From an uncultured Spirochaetales bacterium (GTDB taxonomy: Bacteria > Spirochaetota > Spirochaetia > Sphaerochaetales > Sphaerochaetaceae): a stretch of 8,844 bases of DNA. Made by a program: the position numbers and the translations under genes. Under the pieces are notes generated by a model that had not been told where the DNA came from, did no database searches, and saw only the letters and a list, made by a program, of their open reading frames with translations. The stretch is from the NCBI GenBank assembly GCA_949292445.1, contig CASEZU010000071.1:1-8844 (forward strand). Direction: 5' to 3'. Shown in pieces: positions 1-6,808 of the stretch (its first letter is position 1; every line of letters starts with the position of its first letter).

Positions 1-390
1 GATACGCTGCTGATGATCTTCTTCGGGAGAATAACGGAAGGAAATAATCTTCAGCGGTATCTCGCCTCTGCCGGAAAGATAATCTATGTGATCTCTGAGC
101 ACAGGGGACAGAGCAATGAGCTCCGGAAGCGCCCGGGAGAACCGGAAAGCACCATCCGCTTTCTGGAGAGCCGCGGGAATGTATCATACAGACATATTCC
201 ATTCGAAGCTGATTTCAGCCAGCCGCTGGAGGATGAGAATGACGCCAGAAGATATATCGAAAGGATGTACGGAAACGAAAAATCCGGGGAATACATGAAA
301 TTTCTGAAGTGCACAAAGAACGGACTGCTTCTTCCGAATATGAAGCATGCCTCGGTATTCATAATCACAAAAAAGGAGGTAAATGTATGA
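1..390 (+). CDS. Probable class I SAM-dependent methyltransferase, C-terminal part
   Basis: The reading frame is open from the first base of the window, so the gene starts upstream; a Met at 13 is internal. The visible 129 residues begin DTLLMIFFGRI, followed by a basic, hydrophobic strand (KIIYVISEHRG). This resembles the second half of a Rossmann methyltransferase, where 'D-x-hydrophobic-FFGRI' follows the SAM-binding half, which is missing here. In other anaerobes I recall similar proteins encoded beside iron-siderophore or corrinoid ABC transporters, which fits the next gene. Its TGA overlaps the ATG of the binding-protein gene (ATGA at 387-390), so the two are translationally coupled. 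The substrate cannot be inferred. The family call rests on pattern resemblance of a partial protein and is moderate. Confidence 0.6.
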   Translation, partial: DTLLMIFFGRITEGNNLQRYLASAGKIIYVISEHRGQSNELRKRPGEPESTIRFLESRGNVSYRHIPFEADFSQPLEDENDARRYIERMYGNEKSGEYMKFLKCTKNGLLLPNMKHASVFIITKKEVNV

Positions 391-1403
391 GAAAGGCAAT
401 CATCACCCTGCTTGTACTGCTTATTGCGGTGTCACTGCCAGCTCAGCCATTCACTGATTCGCTCGGACGGCAGGTTGAGCTCCCGGAGGAGCTTGACAGA
501 ATCGTACCATCGGGAAACCTTGCACAGCTTGTGCTCTATTCAATCGCACCGGACAGGATCGTTGGCTGGTCATCCAAGCTCTCAGGAAGCGCCGAAGCCT
601 ACTTTCCGCAGGATGTGATCAACCTTCCTGTCTTCGGGACGTTCTATGGCAAGAAAGCGAACCTGAACAAGGAAGCGCTGATGTCTGCCGCTCCTGATGT
701 CGTCATAGATATGGGAGAGATAAAAGGCTCGCCGGATGAGATGAGGAAGGAGCTCGATGATCTCCAGAGCGACATCATGATTCCCGTGATCTTCATCGAG
801 GCCTATCTAGACAACACACCTGACGTGTACAGAACGCTCGGCACTCTCCTCGGAGAAGAGGAGAAAGGAGAAGCCCTGGCAAAGTACGCAGAGGAAGCCA
901 TTGCCATGGCAGCTGCGGCAAGAGAAGCCATAGAGGAGCCTGTTTCCGTGTATTACTCATCATCACCCGATGGCCTCGAAGCTATCGCAGAGGGGAATTT
1001 CCATGGAGAGGTGATCGAGAAAGTCGGAGCTGAGAATGTGGTTCCTGCCGCATTCGGAGCCTCGTCCAACAAGGTCTCCATGGAGCAGCTGTACATCTGG
1101 GATCCTGATGTGATCCTGCTCTCTTCCGCCGAGGCATATGAGGAGGCGATCTCTGGAAGCGTATGGAAGAACCTCAGGGCCGTGGAGGAAGGAAGAGTCT
1201 ATCTCATCCCCACCGAGCCATATTCATTCCTCGACAGTCCTCCGGCAACGAACAGGATCATCGGCATCTACTGGCTGGGCAATCTGCTTTATCATGAGCT
1301 GTATCCGGTGGACATGACGGAAAAGACAGAGGAGTTCTATTCACTCTACTACAACCATGACATAACAGAGGCGGATGTAGAGAGGATACTGAATCTGGAC
1401 TGA
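387..1403 (+). CDS. TroA/FecB-like ABC substrate-binding protein (metal chelate, siderophore or cobalamin type)
   Basis: Extracytoplasmic binding protein of 338 residues for an iron-siderophore, haem or corrinoid type ABC importer. Residues 1-20 form a signal peptide (MRK, then a hydrophobic core ending SLPAQ) with no lipobox cysteine, so it is probably released to the periplasm rather than lipid-anchored. The mature protein opens with FTDSLGRQVELPEELDRIV, the classic start of the PF01497 family, and continues with APDRIVGW and a central APDVVIDMG strand. The C-terminal lobe holds WDPDVILL and a DSPPATNRIIGIYWLGNLLY helix typical of the family. The ATG at 387 is chosen over an upstream in-frame Met at 309 because it follows an AGGAGG at good spacing and is followed directly by the signal peptide. 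The permease and ATPase genes are presumably upstream, outside the window. The ligand is not determinable from sequence alone. Confidence 0.88.
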   Translation: MRKAIITLLVLLIAVSLPAQPFTDSLGRQVELPEELDRIVPSGNLAQLVLYSIAPDRIVGWSSKLSGSAEAYFPQDVINLPVFGTFYGKKANLNKEALMSAAPDVVIDMGEIKGSPDEMRKELDDLQSDIMIPVIFIEAYLDNTPDVYRTLGTLLGEEEKGEALAKYAEEAIAMAAAAREAIEEPVSVYYSSSPDGLEAIAEGNFHGEVIEKVGAENVVPAAFGASSNKVSMEQLYIWDPDVILLSSAEAYEEAISGSVWKNLRAVEEGRVYLIPTEPYSFLDSPPATNRIIGIYWLGNLLYHELYPVDMTEKTEEFYSLYYNHDITEADVERILNLD

Positions 1404-1410
1404 AACGGGG

Positions 1411-1441
1411 ACGGACGCGGAGTGCAGAGCCGCTCCGCCGT
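1411..1441. terminator. Hairpin between converging genes, possible bidirectional terminator
   Basis: The 38-base gap between the binding-protein stop and the Nudix stop holds GCGGAG (1417-1422) and CTCCGC (1433-1438), a perfect 6-bp stem with a 10-base loop. It can extend by three pairs (ACG at 1411-1413, CGT at 1439-1441) across a bulge. Its place between converging operons suits a terminator. No long T-run follows on either strand (only CTTTTC on +), so intrinsic termination is uncertain. Confidence 0.35.
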
Positions 1442-2005
1442 TCACTTTTCCATTTCAATATGGCCTAATGTTTCTGCAAGGCTGGCAGGAACAGGAGGGA
1501 GTCCAAGACCGCAGAGAAGCCTCCATGCGCAAAGCTCGCGGTAATGGCTGTTGCGGACAGCATAAATGCTGCTCACCGCGTCAGGATCCAGATCATTCCA
1601 GTTCATCATCGTCCTGAGATTCCGCTCTATCTCATCACAGCCTACCCATCTGGAGCAGAGTCCCAGCTCCACTTCCTTCTCATCCATCCTGGTATCAGCA
1701 GCACCCAGTATCGAGGCACGGGAATAGTAGTTCTGCCAGTGCTTACCGGCATAGTACTCATCAATCACCAGAAACGGCTCTTCAGCAGCAATGATCAGCC
1801 CGCATTCCTCAAGGCACTCCCTCACAGCCCCTTCCTGAGGCGTCTCACCTTTTTCCAGTCCCCCTCCGGGAAAGAGGTATTGCTCTCTCAGAGCGAGATA
1901 TGAGAAAAGCACCCTGCCTTCCCGCTCGATAATCGCCCTTGCCCCGATACGCTCAGAACACACGCCGCCGCAATACCCCGGCTGATAGAACCTGAGCCTC
2001 ATCAT
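1442..2005 (-). CDS. Nudix hydrolase
   Basis: Protein of 187 residues with a near-complete Nudix box at residues 48-70: G48-x5-E54-x7-R62-E63-C64-L65-E66-E67-C68-G69-L70. The only departure from G-x5-E-x7-REUxEExGU is Cys instead of Ile/Leu/Val after R-E. The Glu residues that bind the divalent metal are all present. An FPGGGLEKGE lead-in and an N-terminal strand (GARAIIEREGRVLFSYL) complete the usual fold. Such enzymes hydrolyse a nucleoside diphosphate linked to another group; the substrate here is unknown. It is the last gene of the minus-strand cluster. Its ATG overlaps the stop of the serine hydrolase (ATGA, 2005-2002) and follows a GGAGG seven bases upstream. The position ties it to the MurNAc operon, but a Nudix enzyme is not a standard part of such loci. 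Confidence 0.88.
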   Translation of the reverse strand: MMRLRFYQPGYCGGVCSERIGARAIIEREGRVLFSYLALREQYLFPGGGLEKGETPQEGAVRECLEECGLIIAAEEPFLVIDEYYAGKHWQNYYSRASILGAADTRMDEKEVELGLCSRWVGCDEIERNLRTMMNWNDLDPDAVSSIYAVRNSHYRELCAWRLLCGLGLPPVPASLAETLGHIEMEK

Positions 2006-3048
2006 CGCCTTGCCTCCATCTCTCGGAATGCCGCATCATGAAAACTTCCGAGCCTCTGCCGCAGCAGCATGTTATCGCGGGAAGGATGGATCCTGTTCGA
2101 TAGCAGGACAACAGCCGTATCGAGATGCGGAGAGATCCAGAGGGAAGTGCCTGTGAATCCCGTGTGGCCGAAGCTCTCCGGGCCGGAGACTTTTCCTCCG
2201 TTTGATTCATAGCCTCTCCGGTTGACCATGAATCCGAGGGAGCGCGAGAGCCCGGCAAACGGAGTGAGATCTGAGGAAAGAAGCCTCACCTCCTCCGCTG
2301 TCAGCATGGATGGGGAGCGCAATTCACGGAGGATGAACATCGAAAAACGGAGCATATCGCCGAGGTCGGAGAAGATGCCGGCATTTCCGCTGTGCCTTGG
2401 CAGCATGAACCTGGCATTCTCATCGTGCACAACACCGCACCAGCATTCATCACTGCCGGGGCTCTTCCTCTCAGTTGCGGCAAAACGGCTGGAAGGAGAG
2501 GGAGAGTATGAGGTGTTCCTCATCCCCAGCCTGTCCCATAGAAGGCTGCGGCCGAGCATCTCCAGATCCTCCCCCGTCAGTTTTTCAAGAATATATCCAA
2601 GAATTATAAATCCGAGACAGGAATAAATAACATCATGTTCTGTTTGATACTGCGGCTGTGAGTAGAGTATCTGGTGAATGAGATCATCATAATCCGCAGC
2701 CGTTCTCCACAGGGGCAGTTCCGGCAAGAAACCTGCAGAGTGAGTCAGGAGCGACAGTATGGTGGCATCGCCGAAATTTCCGGGATCGGCAATGACATCG
2801 CCAAGGCGCAGGCTGAAGTCCAGCTCACCTGAATGGTGCAGCAGCACAGCGATCATCGCGGGCCCGAGCACCTTTGTAACCGAAGCCATATCAAAGAGGG
2901 TGTCATCTGTCATCGGCTTCTGCAGAGGCACAGCTGAACGGCAGCCGAGAACATACCGCTCCTTCCCCCCCTCCGAGGTGCATGTGCCGCATACGCAGCC
3001 TGCGAACGCACCGTCATCGAGCAGCTTCTCCAGCTCTTCCCTTATCAT
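2002..3048 (-). CDS. Beta-lactamase-family serine hydrolase (PF00144), candidate muropeptide amidase or peptidase
   Basis: Protein of 348 residues with the class C beta-lactamase/DD-peptidase fold. The nucleophile motif is S56-V-T-K59 (in DMASVTKV) and the third motif is H295-T-G297 (in FGHTGFTGTSLW), equivalent to KTG. The second motif, usually Tyr-x-Asn or Tyr-Ser-Asp, reads Y142-S143-C144, an unusual Cys in the third position. There is no signal peptide, so a cytoplasmic enzyme is expected. Cysteines are frequent (18, 20, 23, 36, 144, 202, 204), including CxCxxC at 18-23. Related serine hydrolases sit in MurNAc loci; from memory, B. subtilis AmiE/YbbE is such a protein and removes the peptide from MurNAc. 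By context this one may trim imported muropeptides, but esterase or other peptidase activity cannot be excluded. Its start overlaps the HAD stop (ATGA at 3048-3045), which suggests translational coupling; the upstream ribosome site is weak. Confidence 0.88.
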   Translation of the reverse strand: MIREELEKLLDDGAFAGCVCGTCTSEGGKERYVLGCRSAVPLQKPMTDDTLFDMASVTKVLGPAMIAVLLHHSGELDFSLRLGDVIADPGNFGDATILSLLTHSAGFLPELPLWRTAADYDDLIHQILYSQPQYQTEHDVIYSCLGFIILGYILEKLTGEDLEMLGRSLLWDRLGMRNTSYSPSPSSRFAATERKSPGSDECWCGVVHDENARFMLPRHSGNAGIFSDLGDMLRFSMFILRELRSPSMLTAEEVRLLSSDLTPFAGLSRSLGFMVNRRGYESNGGKVSGPESFGHTGFTGTSLWISPHLDTAVVLLSNRIHPSRDNMLLRQRLGSFHDAAFREMEARR

Positions 3049-3647
3049 AGGACCCCGAGCTCCCTGAGATCCGACTCAAGCGAAGGGGCATCCCTGTATA
3101 TGAAGGCCTTCATCCCGAGCGCTGCTGCGGCCTCGACATTCAATGCCGCGTCATCAGTGGAGAAACACTCACTAGGCCTCACGCCCTCCGCCTTCATTAT
3201 GATGCGGAAAAACTCCGGATCAGGCTTATCAACATGCATCTCGAAAGATGTGTAGACCTTGTCGAAAACCGCATACTGCCCCAGAGCATTGTGCTTGTCG
3301 AAATGCTCCTTCGGCACATTCGTACCGCATACAGTCCTTATTCCGCGCTTCTTTATCGCTGAAATCACATTCTCAGTCGGAATGTCCGTGACAGGATGGA
3401 AGAACCTGCTGAAAAGACTGCCGGAAGACAAATCGACGCTCCTGCCCGTCACCTCGGAGAAGACATCCCAGAACGCGTCCTCACCGGTCAGGCCGCAGTC
3501 ATAGCTGCGGAGTGCCGCCTTCACATCAGGTCCGAAATCCGCGAAAGTGCGGATACCGTCAAACCCCAGATACGAGGCCAGTTCCGGGCAGATGTTCTGG
3601 TTTCTTATGAGAACCCCGCCCATATCGAATATGCAGAGCCTTATCAT
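3045..3647 (-). CDS. HAD-superfamily phosphatase (YihX-like)
   Basis: Protein of 200 residues from the ATG at 3647. Residue numbers here count from the in-frame TTG one codon earlier. HAD motifs: nucleophile Asp9 in FDMGGVL; Thr110 in CGTNVP (motif II); Lys142 in VDKPDPEFF (motif III); and the acidic pair Asp166-Asp167 in FSTDDAALNVEAAAALGM (motif IV). The second Asp of the usual DxD is Gly, as in the FDLGxV subgroup that includes the E. coli sugar phosphatase YihX. A helical cap lies between motifs I and II. The likely reaction is dephosphorylation of a small phosphorylated metabolite, possibly a sugar phosphate given the neighbours. The substrate is unknown. MupP, a MurNAc-6-phosphate phosphatase, is also a HAD protein, but nothing visible here singles out that activity. 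It starts three bases after the upstream permease stop. Confidence 0.87.
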   Translation of the reverse strand: MIRLCIFDMGGVLIRNQNICPELASYLGFDGIRTFADFGPDVKAALRSYDCGLTGEDAFWDVFSEVTGRSVDLSSGSLFSRFFHPVTDIPTENVISAIKKRGIRTVCGTNVPKEHFDKHNALGQYAVFDKVYTSFEMHVDKPDPEFFRIIMKAEGVRPSECFSTDDAALNVEAAAALGMKAFIYRDAPSLESDLRELGVL

Positions 3648-3650
3648 CAA

Positions 3651-4505
3651 TCACTCCTTGCTTGACGAATACATCGCACTGCCGCCGAAGAAGTAGCGCG
3701 ACATCGAAAGGAAGAGAATGATGATCGGGACTGAGGCAATGACAGCAACAGCCATCATCGCGCCCTCATCCGCGAATTTCTCCTCCGTGAATTTCACCAG
3801 GTATGCCGGAATGGTCTTCATCGTCTCCTTCTGGGCGAGCAGGAGCGGCCAGAGAAGGTTGTCCCACTGCCCGCGGAAGCTGAGAATGGCGGCGGTGGCA
3901 ATCGCCGGCGTGCTGTTCTTGAAAACCATCTTCCAGAAAAGCCCCCATTCTGAAAGGCCGTCAAGGCGCCCCGCATCGAGCATCTCATCGGGGAAACTCT
4001 CAAGATACTGCTTCATCTGGAAGATACCGAATGAGTTCATCACGAAAGGCATGATCAGGCCGATATATGTATTCTGCAGGTTCAGCTTCACCGCAATGAT
4101 ATACATCGGGATCATTATGGCCTCGAAAGGAATCATCATGCGGCTCATGAGTATCAGGAAGGCAATGCGCTGTCCCTTGAAGCGGAACTTCGAGAGCCCG
4201 TAGCCGGCGAAAGCCGAGATGATGACGGAAATGACCATCGTCCCCAGCGCCACGATAAGCGAATTGCCTATTATCCTCAGGAATGTGAGATCCCTGCCGT
4301 AATCGGTTACAGCATTGTAATAATTGACGAAATGGGGCTCGGAGGAGACCCATGGATGGGGCATCGAATATATCTCGGTCGGTGTCAGGAGAGAGGCGGA
4401 GAACATGAAGACGATGGGCACCATCACGACGACAAGGAAGAGTGCGAAGAACACATCTATCACTGCATTCCATATTCTGTTTGCCAAAGATTTATCGCGC
4501 AGCAT
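3651..4505 (-). CDS. Carbohydrate ABC transporter permease, MalG/UgpE type
   Basis: Inner-membrane permease of 284 residues, the usual length for the second subunit of CUT1 sugar importers. About six membrane segments are visible: residues 17-38, 81-103, 115-135 (FLILMSRMMIPFEAIMIPMY), 146-162, 202-222 and 250-270. The cytoplasmic EAA loop, which docks the ATPase, lies at about 174-198 (LDAGRLDGLSEWGLFWKMVF). It keeps the central Asp-Gly but lacks the usual Leu-Pro near its end, having Phe-Lys instead. The start ATG at 4505 follows GGAGGGG in the 10-base gap after the first permease. Together with its partner it would form the channel for the sugar delivered by the binding protein. The importer's ATPase is not encoded in the window. 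Specificity for MurNAc or muropeptides is inferred from murQ, not from the sequence of this protein. Confidence 0.93.
   Translation of the reverse strand: MLRDKSLANRIWNAVIDVFFALFLVVVMVPIVFMFSASLLTPTEIYSMPHPWVSSEPHFVNYYNAVTDYGRDLTFLRIIGNSLIVALGTMVISVIISAFAGYGLSKFRFKGQRIAFLILMSRMMIPFEAIMIPMYIIAVKLNLQNTYIGLIMPFVMNSFGIFQMKQYLESFPDEMLDAGRLDGLSEWGLFWKMVFKNSTPAIATAAILSFRGQWDNLLWPLLLAQKETMKTIPAYLVKFTEEKFADEGAMMAVAVIASVPIIILFLSMSRYFFGGSAMYSSSKE
3654..3659 (-). promoter_or_regulatory. Ribosome-binding site that sets the HAD gene start
   Basis: AAGGAG on the minus strand lies inside the last codons of the upstream permease. It is 6 bases from the ATG at 3647 but only 3 from the in-frame TTG at 3650. 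The ATG is therefore the better start. Confidence 0.65.
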
Positions 4506-4515
4506 CTTCCCCTCC

Positions 4516-5412
4516 TCAGTCCTTTCTCTCCGACAGCTTCATCCGCACGATGGTCAGGACCATCATGATGAGGAAGAGGACGAAACTCATCACGCAGGCG
4601 CGCGAGATGTTCCTGTCGCGCATTGCTGTCTGATAGATATTGAGAGTAAGTACGTTCAATGGCGCATTCGGAGCTCCTCGCTGTGTGAAGAGGTACTGCG
4701 TGGAGAAGCTCTTCATGCAGTTGAGCATGGCCACGATCGAGACCATCGCCGTGGTGGGCTTGAGCAGAGGCATGATTATATACCACACAGTCTGCCTGGC
4801 ATTCGCACCGTCAACAGTGGATGCCTCCATTATGGAATCGGGGATTTTGGCAATTCCCGTGAGAATTATGATCGAGAAGTATCCGATATATTTCCAGAAA
4901 TAGATTATCGCTGTCGACAGATAGAGCTTTGACGTCTCAGTAAGCCACCTGTGGTCGATTCCCGGCGTGCCCATGATGAAATTGACCGCTGAATTGGCAA
5001 TACCGCGCGGATCAAAGATGATGAGCCATATAAGCGCGGCGACGACGCTTGAAAGGATTGCCGGCGAGTAGATTATCAGCTGCATCGCTTTTGTCCCTGT
5101 CTTTCTGGTGGCCATCACAAGGCCGAAAAGGAATGAGAAGACAGAGAGCGGTATGAATGAGAGGAGCGTGAATATCACAGTAGCCTTCATCGAGCTCCAG
5201 AACTCTGGAGATGAAAGCACATATACATAGTTGCGGAGACCTACAAATTCAGGAGCCCGGCGCGAGAGGAGCTTCACATTATGGAAGGTATTCCATAATG
5301 CATTCAGCATCGGATAAAGCGAGAAAACGGCGAAGAAAACAAGGGCCGGCACAACGAACATCATGCCCCATTTCGCCTTCTTTCTCTCTATGCTGTAAGT
5401 CTTTTCCCTCAT
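4516..5412 (-). CDS. Carbohydrate ABC transporter permease, MalF/UgpA type
   Basis: Inner-membrane permease of 298 residues, first subunit of a CUT1 sugar importer. It has a short basic N-terminus, a first membrane segment at 15-38 (WGMMFVVPALVFFAVFSLYP) typical of UgpA-like proteins, and further segments near 76-100, 110-133, 166-186, 221-236 and 272-290. The EAA loop is well conserved at 196-215 (EASTVDGANARQTVWYIIMP), with Glu, Asp-Gly-Ala and the Met-Pro end, so it should bind a MalK/UgpC/MsmK-type ATPase. The ATG at 5412 follows AAAGGAGG seven bases upstream, which lies just past a strong stem-loop. It is 10 bases before the second permease gene. The substrate is inferred from the surrounding murQ and kinase genes to be an amino sugar such as MurNAc or a muropeptide. 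Confidence 0.93.
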   Translation of the reverse strand: MREKTYSIERKKAKWGMMFVVPALVFFAVFSLYPMLNALWNTFHNVKLLSRRAPEFVGLRNYVYVLSSPEFWSSMKATVIFTLLSFIPLSVFSFLFGLVMATRKTGTKAMQLIIYSPAILSSVVAALIWLIIFDPRGIANSAVNFIMGTPGIDHRWLTETSKLYLSTAIIYFWKYIGYFSIIILTGIAKIPDSIMEASTVDGANARQTVWYIIMPLLKPTTAMVSIVAMLNCMKSFSTQYLFTQRGAPNAPLNVLTLNIYQTAMRDRNISRACVMSFVLFLIMMVLTIVRMKLSERKD

Positions 5413-5433
5413 TGTAAGCCTCCTTTATGAAAG

Positions 5434-5461
5434 CGCCGCCCTGAAAGAGCTCAGGGCAGCG
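5434..5461 (-). promoter_or_regulatory. Strong stem-loop between binding-protein and permease genes
   Basis: On the minus strand GCCCTGA and TCAGGGC form a perfect 7-bp stem around a 6-base loop. CGCT and GGCG extend it by four more pairs, one of them G-U, giving 11 bp. It lies in the 67-base gap after the binding-protein stop and ends about 10 bases before the permease ribosome site. Only CTTTC follows, so full termination is unlikely. By analogy with other binding-protein operons it may stabilise the upstream transcript or terminate partially, giving more binding protein than permease. Confidence 0.65.
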
Positions 5462-5479
5462 GATTGAACCTTCCGTGAA

Positions 5480-6796
5480 TCAGAAGTTCTGATCGTCGAG
5501 GAGATCCTGCACCTGCCTCCTGAAATCCTGAAGGACTTCCTGCGGGTCACGGTCCTCAAGCATCACGGCCTCAACAGCCTGCTTCATCTTGTCGCGGATG
5601 GCATTGCTGTTCGCTGAATAGTATGTGAGCGTCGCATGCTGGAGATCATTGTAGAAAACTTCCGAATAAGGCATTGACTTGAACAGCTCTGACTCGAAGA
5701 GCGCGTATGTCGGCTGCACAAGGTTGCATGTCTCAAGATATCCTTCCGAGTGTGAGAGCATGAAATCTATCAGTCTCCATGCCCAGACCTGCTTGGCTTC
5801 AGGAATATCTCCATTGACCATGTAATAGTGGCAGGAAACATGGCAGGTGACGTTCTCAACAGCGTCGGACCACTGCGGGAATGGTATTACCATCCACTCG
5901 CCGCTTTCATAATATTCGGGATTATTGGCCCTGATTCTCGCTTCCTGATACAGTCCTGACATGGCCATGGCAAGCTGGTTGTCATTGTTGTTCATGATGC
6001 TGGAGACTCCGACATATGTCGGGCTGCCGAGGTTCCTTCCGTTCGGTCCCCATTCCTTCATGTACTCGAAGAAGCGGAGCCATGCCTCATCTCCTATGAC
6101 AGCAGTGGTACCGTCATCGCTGACAAGTTTTCCGCCCAGCTGCTCGACCATGGGAAGCATTTCCATCAGGTAGTATGTGGCGTATCTGAAATCGAAGCCG
6201 CGGCGGGTGATGATCTCACCTTCGCGCTGGACGAGCTTCTCAGAGACTTCCATCAGCTCTTCCCATGTCTTCGGATAATCCGTCTCAGGATCGAGGCCCG
6301 CATCACGGAAGACGTTCTTGTTCACATAGATCGCAAGGTTGGTGTATTCAAGCGGAAGGCCGAAAAGCTCATCATCGAGAGTAACAGCCTCAAGAGAGCC
6401 TGGGATGTACCTTCCGTAAACATCATCCAGCGATTCCTCTCCGATCCATTCCGGATCGAGTGCACTGACGAGTCCCTCTTCTACGAACTGCCTGATCACT
6501 GACTGCGACTGGTTGAAGATATCAGGACCTTCGCCGGCGGAGAAAGCAACGGTCAGAAGCTCTGCCATCTTTCCCGACGGATATGTCTGATAATCCACAG
6601 TCACATTGGGGTACATCTGGGTGAACTCGTCAATGAGGCCCTGCTCGAACACACTTCTGTTGGGATCCTCATGTGTCCATATCGTGAGCGTGACAGGTGC
6701 CTCAAGATCCACGGAACCAGATTCTCCGGCACCACTTGCGAACAGAGCCGTACACAGTGCAGCGGCAATGACTAGCAGAGAACATAACTTCCTCAT
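5480..6796 (-). CDS. Sugar ABC transporter substrate-binding protein, family 1 (CUT1), candidate MurNAc/muropeptide receptor
   Basis: Secreted binding protein of 438 residues in the MalE/UgpB-like group. Residues 1-22 are a signal peptide with a hydrophobic core (LLVIAAALCTALFAS). The Cys at 15 is preceded by AAL, which is not a usual lipobox, and SGAGES follows, so signal peptidase I cleavage near 20-22 is more likely. The mature domain starts with VTLTIWTHEDPNRSVFEQGLIDEF and has the family features YPNVTVDYQTYPSGKMAELL, GEGPDIFNQ, the LFGLPLEYTNLAIYVNKNVFRDAGL block and PKTWEELMEVSEKL. The start at 6796 follows AAAAGGAGG, which overlaps the murQ stop 12 bases away. Coupling to murQ makes MurNAc, or a small peptidoglycan fragment, the most likely ligand. 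That is inference from context; no ligand-specific residues can be named. Confidence 0.93.
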   Translation of the reverse strand: MRKLCSLLVIAAALCTALFASGAGESGSVDLEAPVTLTIWTHEDPNRSVFEQGLIDEFTQMYPNVTVDYQTYPSGKMAELLTVAFSAGEGPDIFNQSQSVIRQFVEEGLVSALDPEWIGEESLDDVYGRYIPGSLEAVTLDDELFGLPLEYTNLAIYVNKNVFRDAGLDPETDYPKTWEELMEVSEKLVQREGEIITRRGFDFRYATYYLMEMLPMVEQLGGKLVSDDGTTAVIGDEAWLRFFEYMKEWGPNGRNLGSPTYVGVSSIMNNNDNQLAMAMSGLYQEARIRANNPEYYESGEWMVIPFPQWSDAVENVTCHVSCHYYMVNGDIPEAKQVWAWRLIDFMLSHSEGYLETCNLVQPTYALFESELFKSMPYSEVFYNDLQHATLTYYSANSNAIRDKMKQAVEAVMLEDRDPQEVLQDFRRQVQDLLDDQNF

Positions 6797-6808
6797 GCTT
6801 TCCTCCTT

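Noticed and set aside
309..386. Extended N-terminus for the metal-chelate binding protein from a Met at 309
   Set aside because: It would overlap the methyltransferase by 82 bases and bury the signal peptide; the ATG at 387 has an AGGAGG site and starts directly with the signal sequence.
1953..2258. Minus-strand 101-codon frame across the Nudix/serine hydrolase junction
   Set aside because: It overlaps two real genes in another frame on the same strand and has no domain character.
3648..3650. TTG as start of the HAD gene
   Set aside because: It is only 3 bases from the AAGGAG site, while the next codon, ATG, is at the proper distance.
4324..4932. Plus-strand 202-codon open frame opposite the permeases
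   Set aside because: It is antisense to two well-supported permease genes, is low-complexity and rich in His/Asp/Glu, has no recognisable domain, and straddles the boundary between them. It is a shadow frame.
6743..6763. Lipobox in the sugar-binding protein signal peptide (AALC)
   Set aside because: Leu directly before Cys is not a usual lipobox residue, and the Cys lies inside the hydrophobic core; ordinary signal peptidase cleavage further on is more likely.
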